Shown: positions 1 through 11,430 of the stretch, piece by piece | How positions within the stretch are numbered: the stretch's first letter is position 1 | Layout: each line of letters opens with the position of its first letter | NCBI GenBank assembly: GCA_033239525.1 | Contig: BSYO01000010.1 | Span: 9,823,379 to 9,887,378 of the forward strand | DNA: 64,000 nucleotides | From: Nepenthes gracilis | Taxonomy: Eukaryota; Streptophyta; Magnoliopsida; Caryophyllales; Nepenthaceae | Reading direction: 5' to 3' | The notes under the pieces: model-generated | What the model saw: the letters and a program-made list of their open reading frames with translations, nothing else | What the model was told of the DNA's origin: nothing | The model's database searches: none | Position numbers and translations under genes: made by a program

Positions 1-1063
1 AGTCAATCCGAAGCTGATGAATATCCTCCTGAAATTCGAAGTAAATTAGTCAATCCCTGAAAGCCGTCTTCGCAATATCCTCCTGCTTAATACGAAGCTG
101 ATGATATCCCGACTGAAGGTCGATCTTAGAATACACTAAGGATCCCTGCAACTGGTCAAAGAGGTCATTGATCCGCGGTAGAGGATACTTGTTCTTGATT
201 GTAATTTTATTCCACTCACGGTAATCTGTACATAACCTCAAGGCCCCATCCTTCTTTTTGACGAATAGGACCGGAGTGCCCCACGGTGATACACTAGGTC
301 TAATGAAACCCGTATCAAGCAAGTCATGCAGCTGCTGTTTCAACTCCTTTAACTCAACAGGAGCCATGCGGTAGGGGGCTTTCGATATGGGTGCCAATCC
401 GGGCACGAGATCAATTCCAAATTCAACCTCACGATGTGGTGGCAGGGCAAACAACTTATCGGGAAACACGTCCTCGAATTCACACACCACCGGAATGTCC
501 TTTACAGACAAATCCCAACTTTTCACCACACTAACATAAGCCAAAAAGGCCTCACACCCACTATTCAATAAATGGCAAACCTGTAGAGCCGAAATAAAAC
601 TAGATGGCTCCACTCTCCAAACACCATGAATATAGAAGGGTTCGAAATCCAAAATAGCAAAGTCCACCCTTTTGTGGAAATAATCAATAATGGCATGATA
701 CTTAGATAGCCAATTCATACCCAAAATAACATCAAAATCATGCATATCTAGAAGAATCAAATCAACGGCCAAAAGAAGTCCCTTCACCTCCACAATATAC
801 CCTGGGTAGGACACATCAATCACAATGGAGGACCCCGTGGGTGTGGATACAACCAAAGAAAAATTAAGGGTCACGGGAGAGGGTGTAATACAACAAGCCA
901 GGCGAGGGAAAATAAAGGAGTGTATGGACCTAGAGTTAAAAAGTACTGAGCAAGAAATACCACAAACTGGAAGTATACCTTCCACCACCTCATCTGATGC
1001 TCTTGCCTCGCTAGCAGACACTGCAAAAACTTTACCCTGCACTGCTAGCTTCGGAGCTCTCAA
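1..1063 (-). pseudogene. pol: Element A pol fragment: aspartic protease and N-terminal RT
   Basis: Reading from about 1063 leftward, the frame is open for roughly 340 codons. The protease region has the surrounding motif ([13 protein letters not shown]), but the catalytic Asp-Ser-Gly is Asn-Ser-Arg. Element B has DSG at the same place, so the protease of this copy is dead. The flap-like segment ends in [19 protein letters not shown] follows: the linker [17 protein letters not shown], the fingers [12 protein letters not shown], and motif [13 protein letters not shown] with its catalytic Asp intact. A stop comes just after KTAFRD at positions 50-52, where relative B reads on into RMRYGHYKF, so the frame is broken there. 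The YxDD-type motif (FIDD in B), RNase H and integrase lie outside the window. No function is expected. Confidence 0.88.
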
Positions 1064-2031
1064 CCTCGATGCCCGAGGGGACTCCCTGGCCCTATGTCCC
1101 ACTTGGCCACAAGTGAAGAAAGCACCTGTTAACCTAGGATACGGTCTACCCTCATGCATTCTTCCACAATGTTGGCATGAACCCACCGAGGCTTGAGAAG
1201 ATGATGAAATTTGGCCACTCCTCTGACCAATCTATCCAGAAACCAGCTGCCTCGACTTTTTGTACGGTCTCCTTGAACTAGTCTCGATGCTGGCGCTTCT
1301 CTCGCTTTTACTAGCCAACCTATTTTTGAAAAATTCTTCCTTTGCATGTTCTTGCTCATAAATCAAGGCCCGATCCAGCACATCAGCATAGGTGCCCAAT
1401 TTAAGGGTCGCCAACTGATTGCGAATGTCATCCCGCAAGCCCATTAAGAACTTCCTTGTCCTCCTTTCTTCATCTTCGACCATATAGGGAGCAAACCATG
1501 ACAACTCTGAAAACTTGGCATCGTACTCCGCCACCATCCGGTTCCCTTGCCTTAGCTTGAGAAATTCCTCCTCTTTCTAAACATGGAGGCTAGATGGAAA
1601 GTACTTCTCTAGAAATGCATCTTCAAACATCTTCAAGGTAATCTCAGCCTCCGGTACCCCAAATGCTTTTTCCCTTATCAGCTACCAATGGTGAGCCTCA
1701 CCCTCAACCGGTAAGACGTGGAACAGCACCCGATCCTCTGTGGGCATCAGATCACGACAAATATCATCTTAAGGCTCTCCAACCACGAATCTGCCTTAAG
1801 TGGGTCAAGCTCTCTCGTAAACGCTAGCACTCACTCCTGAACAAAGCGATCATAAGCAGATGGCTCCGGATTAGCAGGAGCCTGAACAGGAGCTGAAACG
1901 GAAACAGGGGCCAGATGTCATTACTCCGGATTCTCAATGATGTTCGTGAGACACCCTAACAAATTCAAATACTCAGCCTCTCGATCTCGGGGTGGCTCAT
2001 CCCTTTGCGAACCTTGACGTCTAGGCGGCAT
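1064..2031 (-). pseudogene. gag: Element A gag relic with degraded zinc knuckle
   Basis: The start codon at 2031-2029 begins MPPRRQGSQRDEPPRDREA, and the reading meets a stop after about 37 codons where element B has a glutamine codon. Capsid-like sequence follows in several frames: a Retrotrans_gag-type stretch around 1500-1800, then an open piece (1537-1232) with MVAEYDAKFSELSWFAPYM and LRDDIRNQLATLKLGTYADVLDRALIYEQE. The C-terminal zinc knuckle reads [19 protein letters not shown] knuckle needs Cys, Cys, His, Cys, and the first and last Cys are Phe and Ser here, whereas B keeps [14 protein letters not shown]. Several frameshifts and stops make this a pseudogene. Confidence 0.85.
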
Positions 2032-2272
2032 CGTCAACTTTAGAAGTCACCACTGAAAAAGAAACAACAAAGGTTGAGCTAAAGGTTTAACCGCCCCCAA
2101 TGACATTTTCAGATTTGATAACACTTAAGCAATTAAAGAGAACATTCGAAATGAGGGTGTTTAATTGTCCTATCTTTTCCTCGTTCACAAGGCTTTCGGC
2201 CTTAACCCATACTATCCTAGGCTTCCACATGAATTCAGATTCATCCTAAGGCATCCCTTCTCTGATGCGAAT
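2032..2272 (-). other. Element A leader and primer-binding site
   Basis: Non-coding leader between gag and the 5' LTR. Next to the LTR, the minus strand reads TTCGCATCAGAGAAG (about 2258-2272). This is a two-base variant of the TTGGTATCAGAG seen beside other LTRs here, which complements the 3' end of plant initiator tRNA-Met. The leader also carries the block GGAAGCCTAGGATAG, which recurs in leaders E, C, I and B. Confidence 0.8.
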
Positions 2273-3124
2273 TGTGACGGATCGGATTATTTCTCTTAAA
2301 TAATCTCCATCAAGGATAAAATAAACTAGAATTCCTAATTAAAATTATTATCTTATGTAAAAAATTAGGCAGAGTTCTGTTTATAAATCGAGCATTTCTA
2401 AAATACAAACACTCGTAATTCAACCCTGCACAACAATCTACAACCATCCACAAAACTACAAGTCTTATTGTTCAACAAACTACACAGGATCTAATTGTCG
2501 CATCAACCGAGACGGCGCCGACATCATAACTCTAGTATAATGTCGGTGGGGAAGGATGTCAACTAGGAACCTCGATCATAATCACAATGGGAAGGACCTG
2601 CAGAAGCATAAAAACTACAATATACAGCGGAACTAATTCATCATTCATCCATACTAAATATCATTTATAATCACCATACGTGTTTTACATAGTTTACAAA
2701 ATATGGCCAAAATTTCTATGCCATACACGAACCAGCTAAGTCCCAGTCCTGAGCCCTGCATGCAATATTAGCTATCTATCACACCTCTATGATCTACTTT
2801 GTCTCGTCGGGCATCAGTGTGTTCTCATTTAAAAGATATATAGCAAGGGTGAGCATACAACCTAGCAAATGAAATCATACACCACTATCTACAGCAATAA
2901 ATAGGAAAGACAGTAACTGGGTAGGGAAAATCATATAACTAGGATAAAGAAAGCATGTGAGGAGAGGGAGCATCGGGAATCAGTTAGTTCACATGTTTAT
3001 TCTGGTTACGTTCATTCACTTTCATTACTTTCATCAATCTTTGTGGACCTGGGCTAGTAGGTCGTACTAACCAATGATGTAAGAGGACGAGGAAAGGAAT
3101 ATGTCTGCCACACATTCTAAGGCC

Positions 3125-3256
3125 GGCTACATTTTAGGTCTGCAGCACTTGTCCATCGGATACATTTTAGGTCTACAACACTCGACCATCGGCTACATTT
3201 TAGGTCTGTAGCACTCGATCATCCACTACATTTTAGGCCTACAACACTCGGCCATC
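3125..3256. repeat. 33-bp minisatellite in family 1 LTR, 4 copies
   Basis: Four head-to-tail copies of a 33-bp unit containing CTACATTTTAGGTCTGCAGC and ending CCATC. The same unit occurs with different copy numbers in the other family 1 LTRs (about 3 copies near 41155-41250 and 61845-61935, fewer near 50170-50260 and 44130). Confidence 0.85.
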
Positions 3257-4506
3257 TCAATCGCCCTATATCCCCCGGGGATCGGGGCAATCATCGTTCT
3301 TTCATAGCAGCATCCTAAAGCGTACCCTGCACATCACCCACCCCCAGGAGTGGCCAGAGTATTCCTTGGGTTCCCGCCGTGATGTACATGGAAAGTTAGA
3401 GGGTAATACTCTCATGATCCGTGGTTCTAGTTTCAAGATTAGTCTAAATCCTTGAAGGAAAATCCACCATTGCCATAAACATTCTCAAACCGAAAAATCA
3501 CATTCCCATCACATGTCTCTAACCGGGAAACCAAATCCATCACTTTACATTTCGTGGATTCCCTTCCATTTACTCGTCTTGTTCCTTTCTTTCATTTGGA
3601 GCTTAGATCTTTCAACCAATAAGTTCAACTCGTAAGAGAGTTTGATTATACTTACCTCCGTGGGTCAAACACCTCCTTAGAAGCCTCCGGGATGCATCCC
3701 CTTGCTCCCGGTGCACAATTACACATTTTAGAGTTTATAATTTAATACAACATTTAGTCATGAGTTCTATGACAATTGAAAAGAGCTAACACATGTACAC
3801 TTACCTTCCAATTTTGGATGAACATTTTTAGGCAACTTTTAGAGGGCTCGATGCCACGAACGGGTCAAAATTTTGTGGAATCGATTGTCCGGTCAACACA
3901 TACTTACTTTTGGGATGTAGGAATTCCTGTTCTAGAGTCATTTCATCATTTTATGAAGGTAAAAATATGCAATTTCCCCCTTAGGTCTTGGGTGAGTAGT
4001 GTCAGTGCCCATTTAGAGTGCTCGGACGCAGTGAACGGGTCAAGACATGTAAAATCGATCGCGCGGCTGACGTGTAAACACATTTGGGACGTGGGGATTC
4101 ACATTTTGGGGTCAATTTAATGAAACGAGGTGTAGAAACGGAAAACCCCCAATTTCCCGTAGGTTAGGGTTTGACGGTGCTCCACCAATCGGATCTGTGA
4201 GTAAATCGGATAATAAATTACATAATTCTTGGTGTCAAGTCATGGGTATACATTTTCCATGATTTGTGTCGGTGTCAAGAGGAAAATATCCGACAACAAC
4301 CGAAAAACATTGAAAGAGGAAAGTTAATGAGTATGAGAACACTTGCCTTGACGCGTGCTATCACTTTTATAACTAGTTCCCGAGCGGATCAGACTCTACT
4401 GTTCAATCTCCTCCTTTCTCTCTCTAAAATCAGCACTCTTTCTCTCTCCTCCTCTCCAAAAACTCTCTGAAAATGAGAAAAGTGGAAGAAACATGAAGCA
4501 GGTCGC

Positions 4507-4517
4507 GTTTTTATACC
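4507..4517 (-). promoter_or_regulatory. Probable LTR TATA box, family 1
   Basis: The minus strand reads GGTATAAAAAC, followed by CGCGACC. The block is preserved at the same LTR position at 26650-26660 and 58507-58517. Upstream lies the GCTCGAG-rich U3 segment, as expected for a core promoter. Transcription itself is inferred. Confidence 0.6.
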
Positions 4518-4910
4518 AGTTAGGGCCCTCGAGTGCCGGGTGAGCTAGCGGCGAGCCGGCCACGCTGCCGGCTCGCGCTTGAGCATGCACAGGCGCTCAA
4601 TGGACGAGGGAGCTACTATATTTTACCGCTTTAGCGCAGCTCGAGTGCTCAGCGGGTGGAGGAGCTATTGGATTTTACCACTCGAGCTCCGTTCGAGTGC
4701 TCAGCGGGTGCGGCCTGCTGCTTGCACCGCTGCTTTTTGGGCTCAGCCTGCGCTCATGCGCAAGCAGGCGCGGTCTACTAGTAGTATTTCATCAATTCAC
4801 AACTTGATTTTCCTTCTGCTACGCATACTTATACATTCAACAGGTCTAGTATTATTATTATCACATTGATTTTCTCGTATTTATTATATTTTTAGACCCA
4901 AAACCTCACA

Positions 4911-6222
4911 ATTTAAATCCGAAGGAATGATAATAATAGTATATACATTTGGAGGGAAGTCCACAATGTGTTATGTGATCAGATTGTTCTCCCAAAAGTA
5001 GATATTATAAATCGAATTATGGTGGACCTTCCCTCAAATGTATAAGAAATTATGAAATTAGGACCACGGATTTATATTATGAAGGGTAATATCCCTTGGC
5101 CCACCATTAGTGTTACAGTAGAGACTCAAGGATTATCCTGGCCACGTATTGTAGTGGGTAATACTTTTGGCAAGCTTTAGGATGTTATTGTGGAAGAACG
5201 AAGATTGCCTCTAGACCGTGGGAGGTTAGGGTAGCATTTTATTAGCCCTGTATGATGGGGTGATAGGCATATCACTATACCACTTGGTGTTCGGCCTGTT
5301 TACAGGTAACATGTGATGGTGGAGTAGCTACAGGCATTAAATATAGCCAATGGCCGGGTAGCTGCAGGCCTAAAATGTAGCTGATATTTTAGAATGTGTA
5401 GAGTAAGACATTCATTTTCTCATTCTCCCGCACTTTTAGTAGTGAGGTTTACTGGCCCTGGTCCACAAATATAAGTAATCATGTATAATTAATATCCTAA
5501 AGAGAAGAAGGATAAAATGTGTTCCAAAAACATAATTGACCATGTCTTATGTTATGCATCCTCATCATGCTCGTAAATTCCTCTTTTTACTTTATTTTGC
5601 CTATATATTGTTATTGTCTTTGTTAACGTTGCACTTGTTGATATTTTGACTCACCCTTCTCCTTGTCTCTAGATTAGCATAGGTTTGTTATACCCATTGG
5701 GACAGCGTAGAGATTTAAAGTGACCTAGGCTTGAATTTGGAAGATCATGTCAAAGACTTTTAATTGTAGCTTTATTTATGTAATGGGGATTTGTATATAT
5801 GTATATTTCTTTTGGGAATCTTAATGTATATTGTACATATAACTTATGATTAGATAGTTTAGTTTTCACTGTGTTGGATTTATTTATGCTTCCGCAAGTT
5901 ATATGTGGTTTGTAATAGGTATCTAGTGACATCTCTCTTTAGCCAATGTTGTGTGAGATACACAGTGTTGGAGCCACGGATTATATGTGGCAATTGGATC
6001 CTCTGAGGGGTTGTGATTTTGTGTGGTATTGTAACCTGATTGTTGTATGATTGTTGGGACTTAGAGTTTTGGGATGTGTATGCATGATTGTTCAGATGTT
6101 ACGGCATTTAGGGATGTTTTTTATATATTGTCAAGGATGCCTCACATGTTTTGTATAGTTCTGACGGTCACATTATAGAGGAAACTCTGCTAGATTTTTG
6201 ATAGAAAATATAGTCCGTCATA
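4911..6222 (+). repeat. Truncated plus-strand 5' LTR of relic E (family 1)
   Basis: Only the 3' part of a family 1 LTR remains: the left part was displaced where element A begins. It contains reverse-complement matches to the family 1 minisatellite (AGGCCTAAAATGTAGC) and to the segment around ACTCACCCTTCTCCTTG. It ends CCGTCATA (6222), a one-base variant of CCGTCACA, followed directly by the primer-binding site. Confidence 0.75.
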
Positions 6223-8113
6223 GTTGGTATCTGAAAAAAGAAATGTCTTAGGTTTGATTTGAATTGTATGCAGAAGCTTAGGATAAATTAATATTGATTG
6301 GAGAAGAAGAAGTAGGTATAAGGCAATTAAGTTAGATTAAATAGTTCTAGTTGTCTTGATTGACTAGCTTAGGCTCAAACTAAGTTAGAATTAGAGAATG
6401 AGTTTGGTTGTCTAACTTACGCATCCTAATTAGTGTCCTAAGGGCAAGCTAACTCAAATTATTCCTATTTTAGAAAGAGTGTTAGCATTGGCTCCTAGTC
6501 AAGGGTCTATTCGTGATAGTGGTGGACCATGAGGTCGAGAAGAGTTAGAGGGAGGTGTCTTAAGGTTGTATTTGATGGGTGCCGATTTAGTGCTTGAGTT
6601 GATCAGTGTTGATTCGAGGCCTAGGTTAAATGGTTTTGGTTTGAAGTTTAGGCTTAATCGGCTCTGGATTGAGGTCCTTAGAGTAGTAATTTGCTAAGAG
6701 GGGATGTTTGTGTAAAATGACAAAGCGTGATGGATTAGGTGAAATCAATGGCTTCAAGACAGAATAACTTAGAATCAATTCTAGTGTAACAAATCCTAGG
6801 ATGACGACTTATAATTGATTTGAAAATGCTTAAGTGCCTAAACTTTTGGGTGGCTTAGATCGTTTAGGGGTCGAAATATGGGTTCTAAGAATTAAGATGG
6901 TAATAATGGTGATCCAATGTTCAGAGGAAGATAAGGCGGCATTGCCCCATATAAGTTAGGAGGTGAATTCGACCTCGGGTAGTTGTGAAAAGAATCATGG
7001 GCCTCGAGAATAAAAAGATATAGCCGGATATGTTCCTGGATGCTCTATGGATGAATGTCATGTTTCAGTGGGATTCTTGGGAGTATATTTTAACTGTGGA
7101 TAGTTCGACTGCATGATTGGAGATTGCCCTTATCCCATGGGTTGGACAATAAAGAAGCCTAGAACTTGAAATTGGGGCTTCATGGTGATGGCACAAAGTA
7201 CAGAAGTTTCGTCCATCGTGGTGGATGGTAAAGTTCTAAGATCTAGATATTTCGATCTATGTGTCATTTTGGAATCCAAAATCTATGCTTTATTAGGGTT
7301 TCCTAAGCTTATTTGTTTATTTGAGGATCATAAGCCTTATACTAGTTGTATCGAGGTTTACAATATTTTCTTGGGTTTATAGATATGATTGATTGAACTA
7401 ATTTAATTGCCGTGTGACTGTAAGGCTCGATTTGACATTGATGGGGTCTTGATTTGGTGAGTTTCCATGCTAGCATGAATTGTGGTGGTAGGATATGATA
7501 CTTGCCATCAAGTTATGAAATTTTGAATGCGAAGCATAGATGATGGAGTAGCGACAAGATGATGTCATTTTGCCTACAAGTCGCTTAAGGAATATAAGTG
7601 CCAAGTTTAGTTCACATGTAAGACCACACTTGGACGTTGTTTTGTGGTCACTAAAGAGAGTGGACTGTGTAGGTATTTGAGGATTTTCTTAGAGAAAAGG
7701 ATTAGCCGAATTACCTCCTGATCGTTAAACTAATGGTAGCTGTGGTTTGTCCCAAGGAATGACACCCAATTTAAAGACTCTGTATGGAACCGATGAGGCA
7801 TCGACTAAGTATTTTGCCGTGAGGTGCTTCAGTGCTTTTGGGATGGCCTCATTGATGAATTCATAGAATTGAAAGAGTGTGTGTACCCCATTGGAGGATT
7901 GTATAATGGATTGAAAAGATGGTTAGTCGTGTGTTCAAGTATGAAAGGAATAAGGAGAAGTGTATGTTGGGCATATGATTTCTCCAATCACAAGAATGCA
8001 ATTTCTTAGAATTCGGAGCGATGGTTAATATGGGAAAAGATTGATTGATGTCTCAAAGGTGTGTGGATTTTCTTGGGTCTAGTTGAACCCGAAAGAGTAA
8101 TCTGATAAGTGCT
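6223..8113 (+). pseudogene. Relic E internal region with gag zinc-knuckle remnant
   Basis: The region begins with a PBS (GTTGGTATCTGAAAAAAG, 6223-6240) and a leader containing GCAGAAGCTTAGGATA, which matches other leaders here. No long open frame exists. At 7084-7137 the sequence resembles the zinc-knuckle region of element I (23545-23600): TTTTAACTGTGGATAG against TTTTAAATGTGGATAG, then AGATTGCCCTTATCC against AGATTGTCCATATCC, with key Cys codons lost. Around 6885-6960 there is a weak match to the gag start of element I. I infer a deleted, decayed gag-protease element rather than a truly gene-free one. The part near 8060-8113 matches internal sequence of C (near 34890-34910) and K (near 56080). 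The region is cut at 8113 by the family 3 LTR D1. Confidence 0.6.
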
Positions 8114-10045
8114 TGTGACGGAACGGGTTTTTTTTGTCATTTGAATTTTTTGTTATTACAGAAAATAGAAATTTAAGCCCAATTAACAACCTAAAGTTCT
8201 ATGGAAAAATGGATAGAATGTCTTCTAAAACTAGGCTAAATAGAAATATGAATCCTACTTATAACCTGTAAACATACAAAATAACATCATCAAAATATCC
8301 ATCAACAGGAATTCTCATTTTAGATACAGGATCACAGACACAGTATAATTCCCCATAGCTTACGTTTCACATTTCCTATCCACTATACTAATAGTTCAGA
8401 ATAGAGATGTCATCTACGACCAGTACAGAATCCAAAAAACATATAGTGGAAGCAGAACTGTAAACCTACGAAAGCATAAATTCCTGTTTCATGACATGCG
8501 TCACATACATTTTATATACTGAGTCCATATACCTAAAATCTATATACAAAATCCAGAATTTACATTCAAACTGTTTCTTTTCAAGGTCTCCAAAATACTT
8601 CAAGTCTCCAGAAGTCTTCAGGCTAAACTTTAAATCACTTCTTCTCGTCTGGTACTAGCTCTACAGTCTTATCTGGAGGGAAAAATAGTAAACAATGAGT
8701 CCTAACCCAACAAGGTACCAAAATATGAAGAATATATAATGTTCATGCAGAATAAAAGTGTAGATGAACAGTAACATAGAAATATTCAATTATGGCAGTA
8801 GTAGAAGAATGCATGGAAATAGAGAAAGCATAAATCCGTGTTAATCACAGTGATTACGGAAACTATAGCAGAACATAAATGCAAAAGGTCACAGAGATGC
8901 TAGATGTGACGGCCCCGGATGTATTCCGCCACATACGGCCGCCGTCAAACCTAACCTTTACACATATACGGCATAATACTAACCTAGTGAATATAAAATT
9001 TTTCTTTTCTTTTAACATACCCTATCGCATACATAGGATCGCTTAAGGCTGAACTCCTTGAGTTAGCCATCAAAGTTTTAACTCCATACCTGGCCGACCA
9101 ACATTAAGGTTGGTCGGACACAAAGTCCTTGACACTAGATGCTACTAGAAATATCAACTTCATTCTTCCATATTATAATTACGGAAACATGCTAACATCC
9201 ATAAATTCTTTTACAGCGGAAATGTTTTACAAGTCCTTCTCAAACATCAAAAGAAAATACATCAATTTCTTTATTGATCAGCTCCGGCCAGCTATGCCGT
9301 CTAGTTACTTCATATGACTTTGCTCAATCTCATCCTCCATAAGCTTTTTATCATCTGAAAAACAGCAAGAGTGAGCTACAAAGCCCAGCAAGGTACTCAT
9401 ATATAGAAAACATTAACATACATATCACCGGATCAAAGTAACATAAACTTGGCATACGAAAATCATCATATTATTTCTTCTTAAGTTCAGGAATCTTTGT
9501 TCTTATTCTTATTATCTTGTCTTCAGAAAAGTCATAAAACTATACAAAATTCTTATCATCTTTAGGGACTAGACGGGAGCGGACAACATCGAGGAAGGGT
9601 TGTGTGCTACCTCACAACCTAAGGTCGTATCCTCCTATTATACTCCGAGAGGCGGGCGATAATGCCTTTTATCCAGCATACAGGGCCACAGTCCATATGC
9701 CTTGTGCCACCAGAAATTCCCCCATGGCCCAGGGGCAGTCCTCGAGTGTCACTCCAATATCCTTCATCCAATTGTAACAACAAGCTTAATGGAAACTCGA
9801 TTATTAATTCATATCTTTCGATGGCCATGTATCATAGTTCAAAAGTCAGAAGTCATAAAGTTCCACTTGCTGTCCGGATTACATACATTATTCCTTGTTC
9901 TTATAGCCTTTGTTATTAACTTCAGCATTTGAAGTCCGTAAAGCCTTTCCTTTAATGTCTTAAAACCGAAGATCTTTTATCAAAGTGTCGGAGGTCTCAT
10001 TTATCAAAGCCGGAGGTCTTATGTCAAAAGCCGGAGGTGGATCAT

Positions 10046-10350
10046 ATACTTTAAGCCGGTTTCAAATCACAGAACTTATACATCATTTACAAAGCCGGTT
10101 TCAAATTCGTGATACAAGGCCGATTTTAAAATCACAGTACAATTGCCAGTTTCAAAATACGATACAAGGCTGATTTTGAAATCACAGTACAATTGCCCGT
10201 TTCAAAATACAATACAAGGCTGGTTTCGAATTTGCACTCAAGGCCGGTTTCAAAATCATGGAGTAGATACCGGTTTTAAAATTTCATTACAAGGCCGGTT
10301 TCAAAATCACAAGGCAATGCTAGTTTCAAAATTTCAATACAAGTGCCGGA
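10046..10350. repeat. Minisatellite in family 2 solo LTR
   Basis: About eleven degenerate tandem units of roughly 25-30 bp, each with a core like GCCGGTTTCAAAATCAC followed by AGTACAA or similar. The corresponding place in the other family 2 LTRs holds differently sequenced units (GCCGGAGTTCTTTT), so this segment turns over quickly. Confidence 0.8.
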
Positions 10351-11103
10351 GTTCTTTTTACTCAGGTCAGATATCTTAAAAGCTTGTTCGTAGCCAGAAT
10401 TCATGTAGGTAAGGAGAAAACGAAGATCTTTATGAAAACACATAACAGAACTTCCTTTAAACATGGCAATAACAGAAATCCAAATATCATGCATACTGTA
10501 ACATAAGTTCATAAAAATCAGACATACTTTCCTTGCAAACATGAACTATAGAAAGACGAGTACGACTATAGCAAATCATGAATTTAAGGGGGGGTACACT
10601 TGCTTAGAAATGCTCATCAACTCCTTACTTATGTCTGGCATGGAATCCTTCCCTTCCTTTCTTTTGTCTCGACTCCTTACCCTTTTCAGTCGCTCCCAAA
10701 TCCCCGCATCCAAATATTCATAGGTGATGGGGTGGTTGAGAGAAGGTGGGGTAGGTCACCTACTACGATATGTTATTTATATCGTCTCTTCCCAAAAGTT
10801 CCAGAGATTTCTAGAGTAGGTGGAAGTAGGTAAGAGTAGTTCACCTACTCATTACTGGCCACTCCAGCCTTAGCTAAAACCGGTTAATATTTCATTTTGC
10901 CCTCTTTCTTCTCCGATTTACTTTCGTAAATGTTTTCTGGAAGCCTTATTATCCATCTATACCGGTCGTCAGTGTTACACTTTGGTCAATATCTCTGAAT
11001 CCGGTAAATACTTATATTCCCAGTCAACCATCAAATCAGGCCATCATCAATTCCTCCCACCACACAGCTGGTCATCTTCCTACGCTGGCCTTCTTCCTTC
11101 CTT

Positions 11104-11430
11104 TCCGGTCAACTGGCGTTAACCGGTTAAATTCTCCCTCACGTTTTCCAGTCAACAGGCGTTGACCGGATTACTTTCTTATTATATTTTTCGATCAACA
11201 ATCACACAATTCCGGTCAACTCTTCCTTGGCTTCTCTTCATATTTTTCGGTCAACTGGCGTTGATCGGATTAACTTCTCCTTATATTTTTTGGTCAACTG
11301 GCATTGTCCGGAAAAACTTTAATTTTTCTTCATTCCTTCATCTTTGCTGGTCAACTGGCATTGATCGGATAAATCTTCCTTCACAACTTGGCATGGCTCC
11401 ATCATCACTCCCGGTCAACTGGCATTGACC
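11104..11430. promoter_or_regulatory. Array of W-box palindromes in U3 of solo LTR
   Basis: About six copies, 50-60 bp apart, of an inverted repeat such as CGGTCAACTGGCGTTGATCG. Each joins GGTCAA and TTGACC, i.e. two back-to-back W-box cores (TTGAC, the plant WRKY factor site). The arms are intact or differ by one base. Binding is inferred. Confidence 0.6.

Larger units (their letters stand above)
1..4910 (-). mobile_element. Element A: family 1 Ty3/gypsy (Tekay-like), 3' part outside window
   Basis: Minus-strand LTR retrotransposon. From right to left it has a complete 5' LTR (2273-4910), a PBS-bearing leader, a broken gag, a protease and the N-terminal half of reverse transcriptase; the window edge cuts it inside RT. 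The gag, zinc knuckle, protease and RT order is that of Ty3/gypsy. The bases after the LTR (ATTTA, 4911-4915) would be one copy of the target duplication, but the other end is not visible. It sits in an older plus-strand LTR (4911-6222). It is close to element B in LTR and coding sequence. Assignment to Tekay/Del rests on long LTRs, the tRNA-Met PBS and the chromodomain-like tail of its relatives in this window. Confidence 0.9.
2273..4910 (-). repeat. Element A 5' LTR (family 1, 2638 bp)
   Basis: On the plus strand it runs from TGTGACGGATCGG (2273) to AACCTCACA (4910); in the element's own sense it starts TGTGAGGTTTTGGGTC and ends GATCCGTCACA. It contains a 33-bp minisatellite, a TATA box and a GC-rich region with repeated GCTCGAG-like motifs. 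Similar LTRs lie at 23953-26944, 40297-42159 and 60986-63334. Short open frames inside it are not conserved and are not genes. Confidence 0.92.

Noticed and set aside
825..1196. 123-residue plus-strand open frame opposite gag-protease of element A
   Set aside because: It is antisense to a recognised protease and zinc-knuckle region and is not open in element B.
4579..4869. 96-residue open frame in element A LTR
   Set aside because: It covers U3 promoter sequence in antisense and is broken in the LTRs of B, K and the solo copy.
9619..9932. Open frames near 9619-9932 that recur at 18540-18843, 31458-31761 and 36680-37052
   Set aside because: They are similar because the LTRs are copies of each other. 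Length and frame differ between copies on both strands, giving no sign of protein-level selection.
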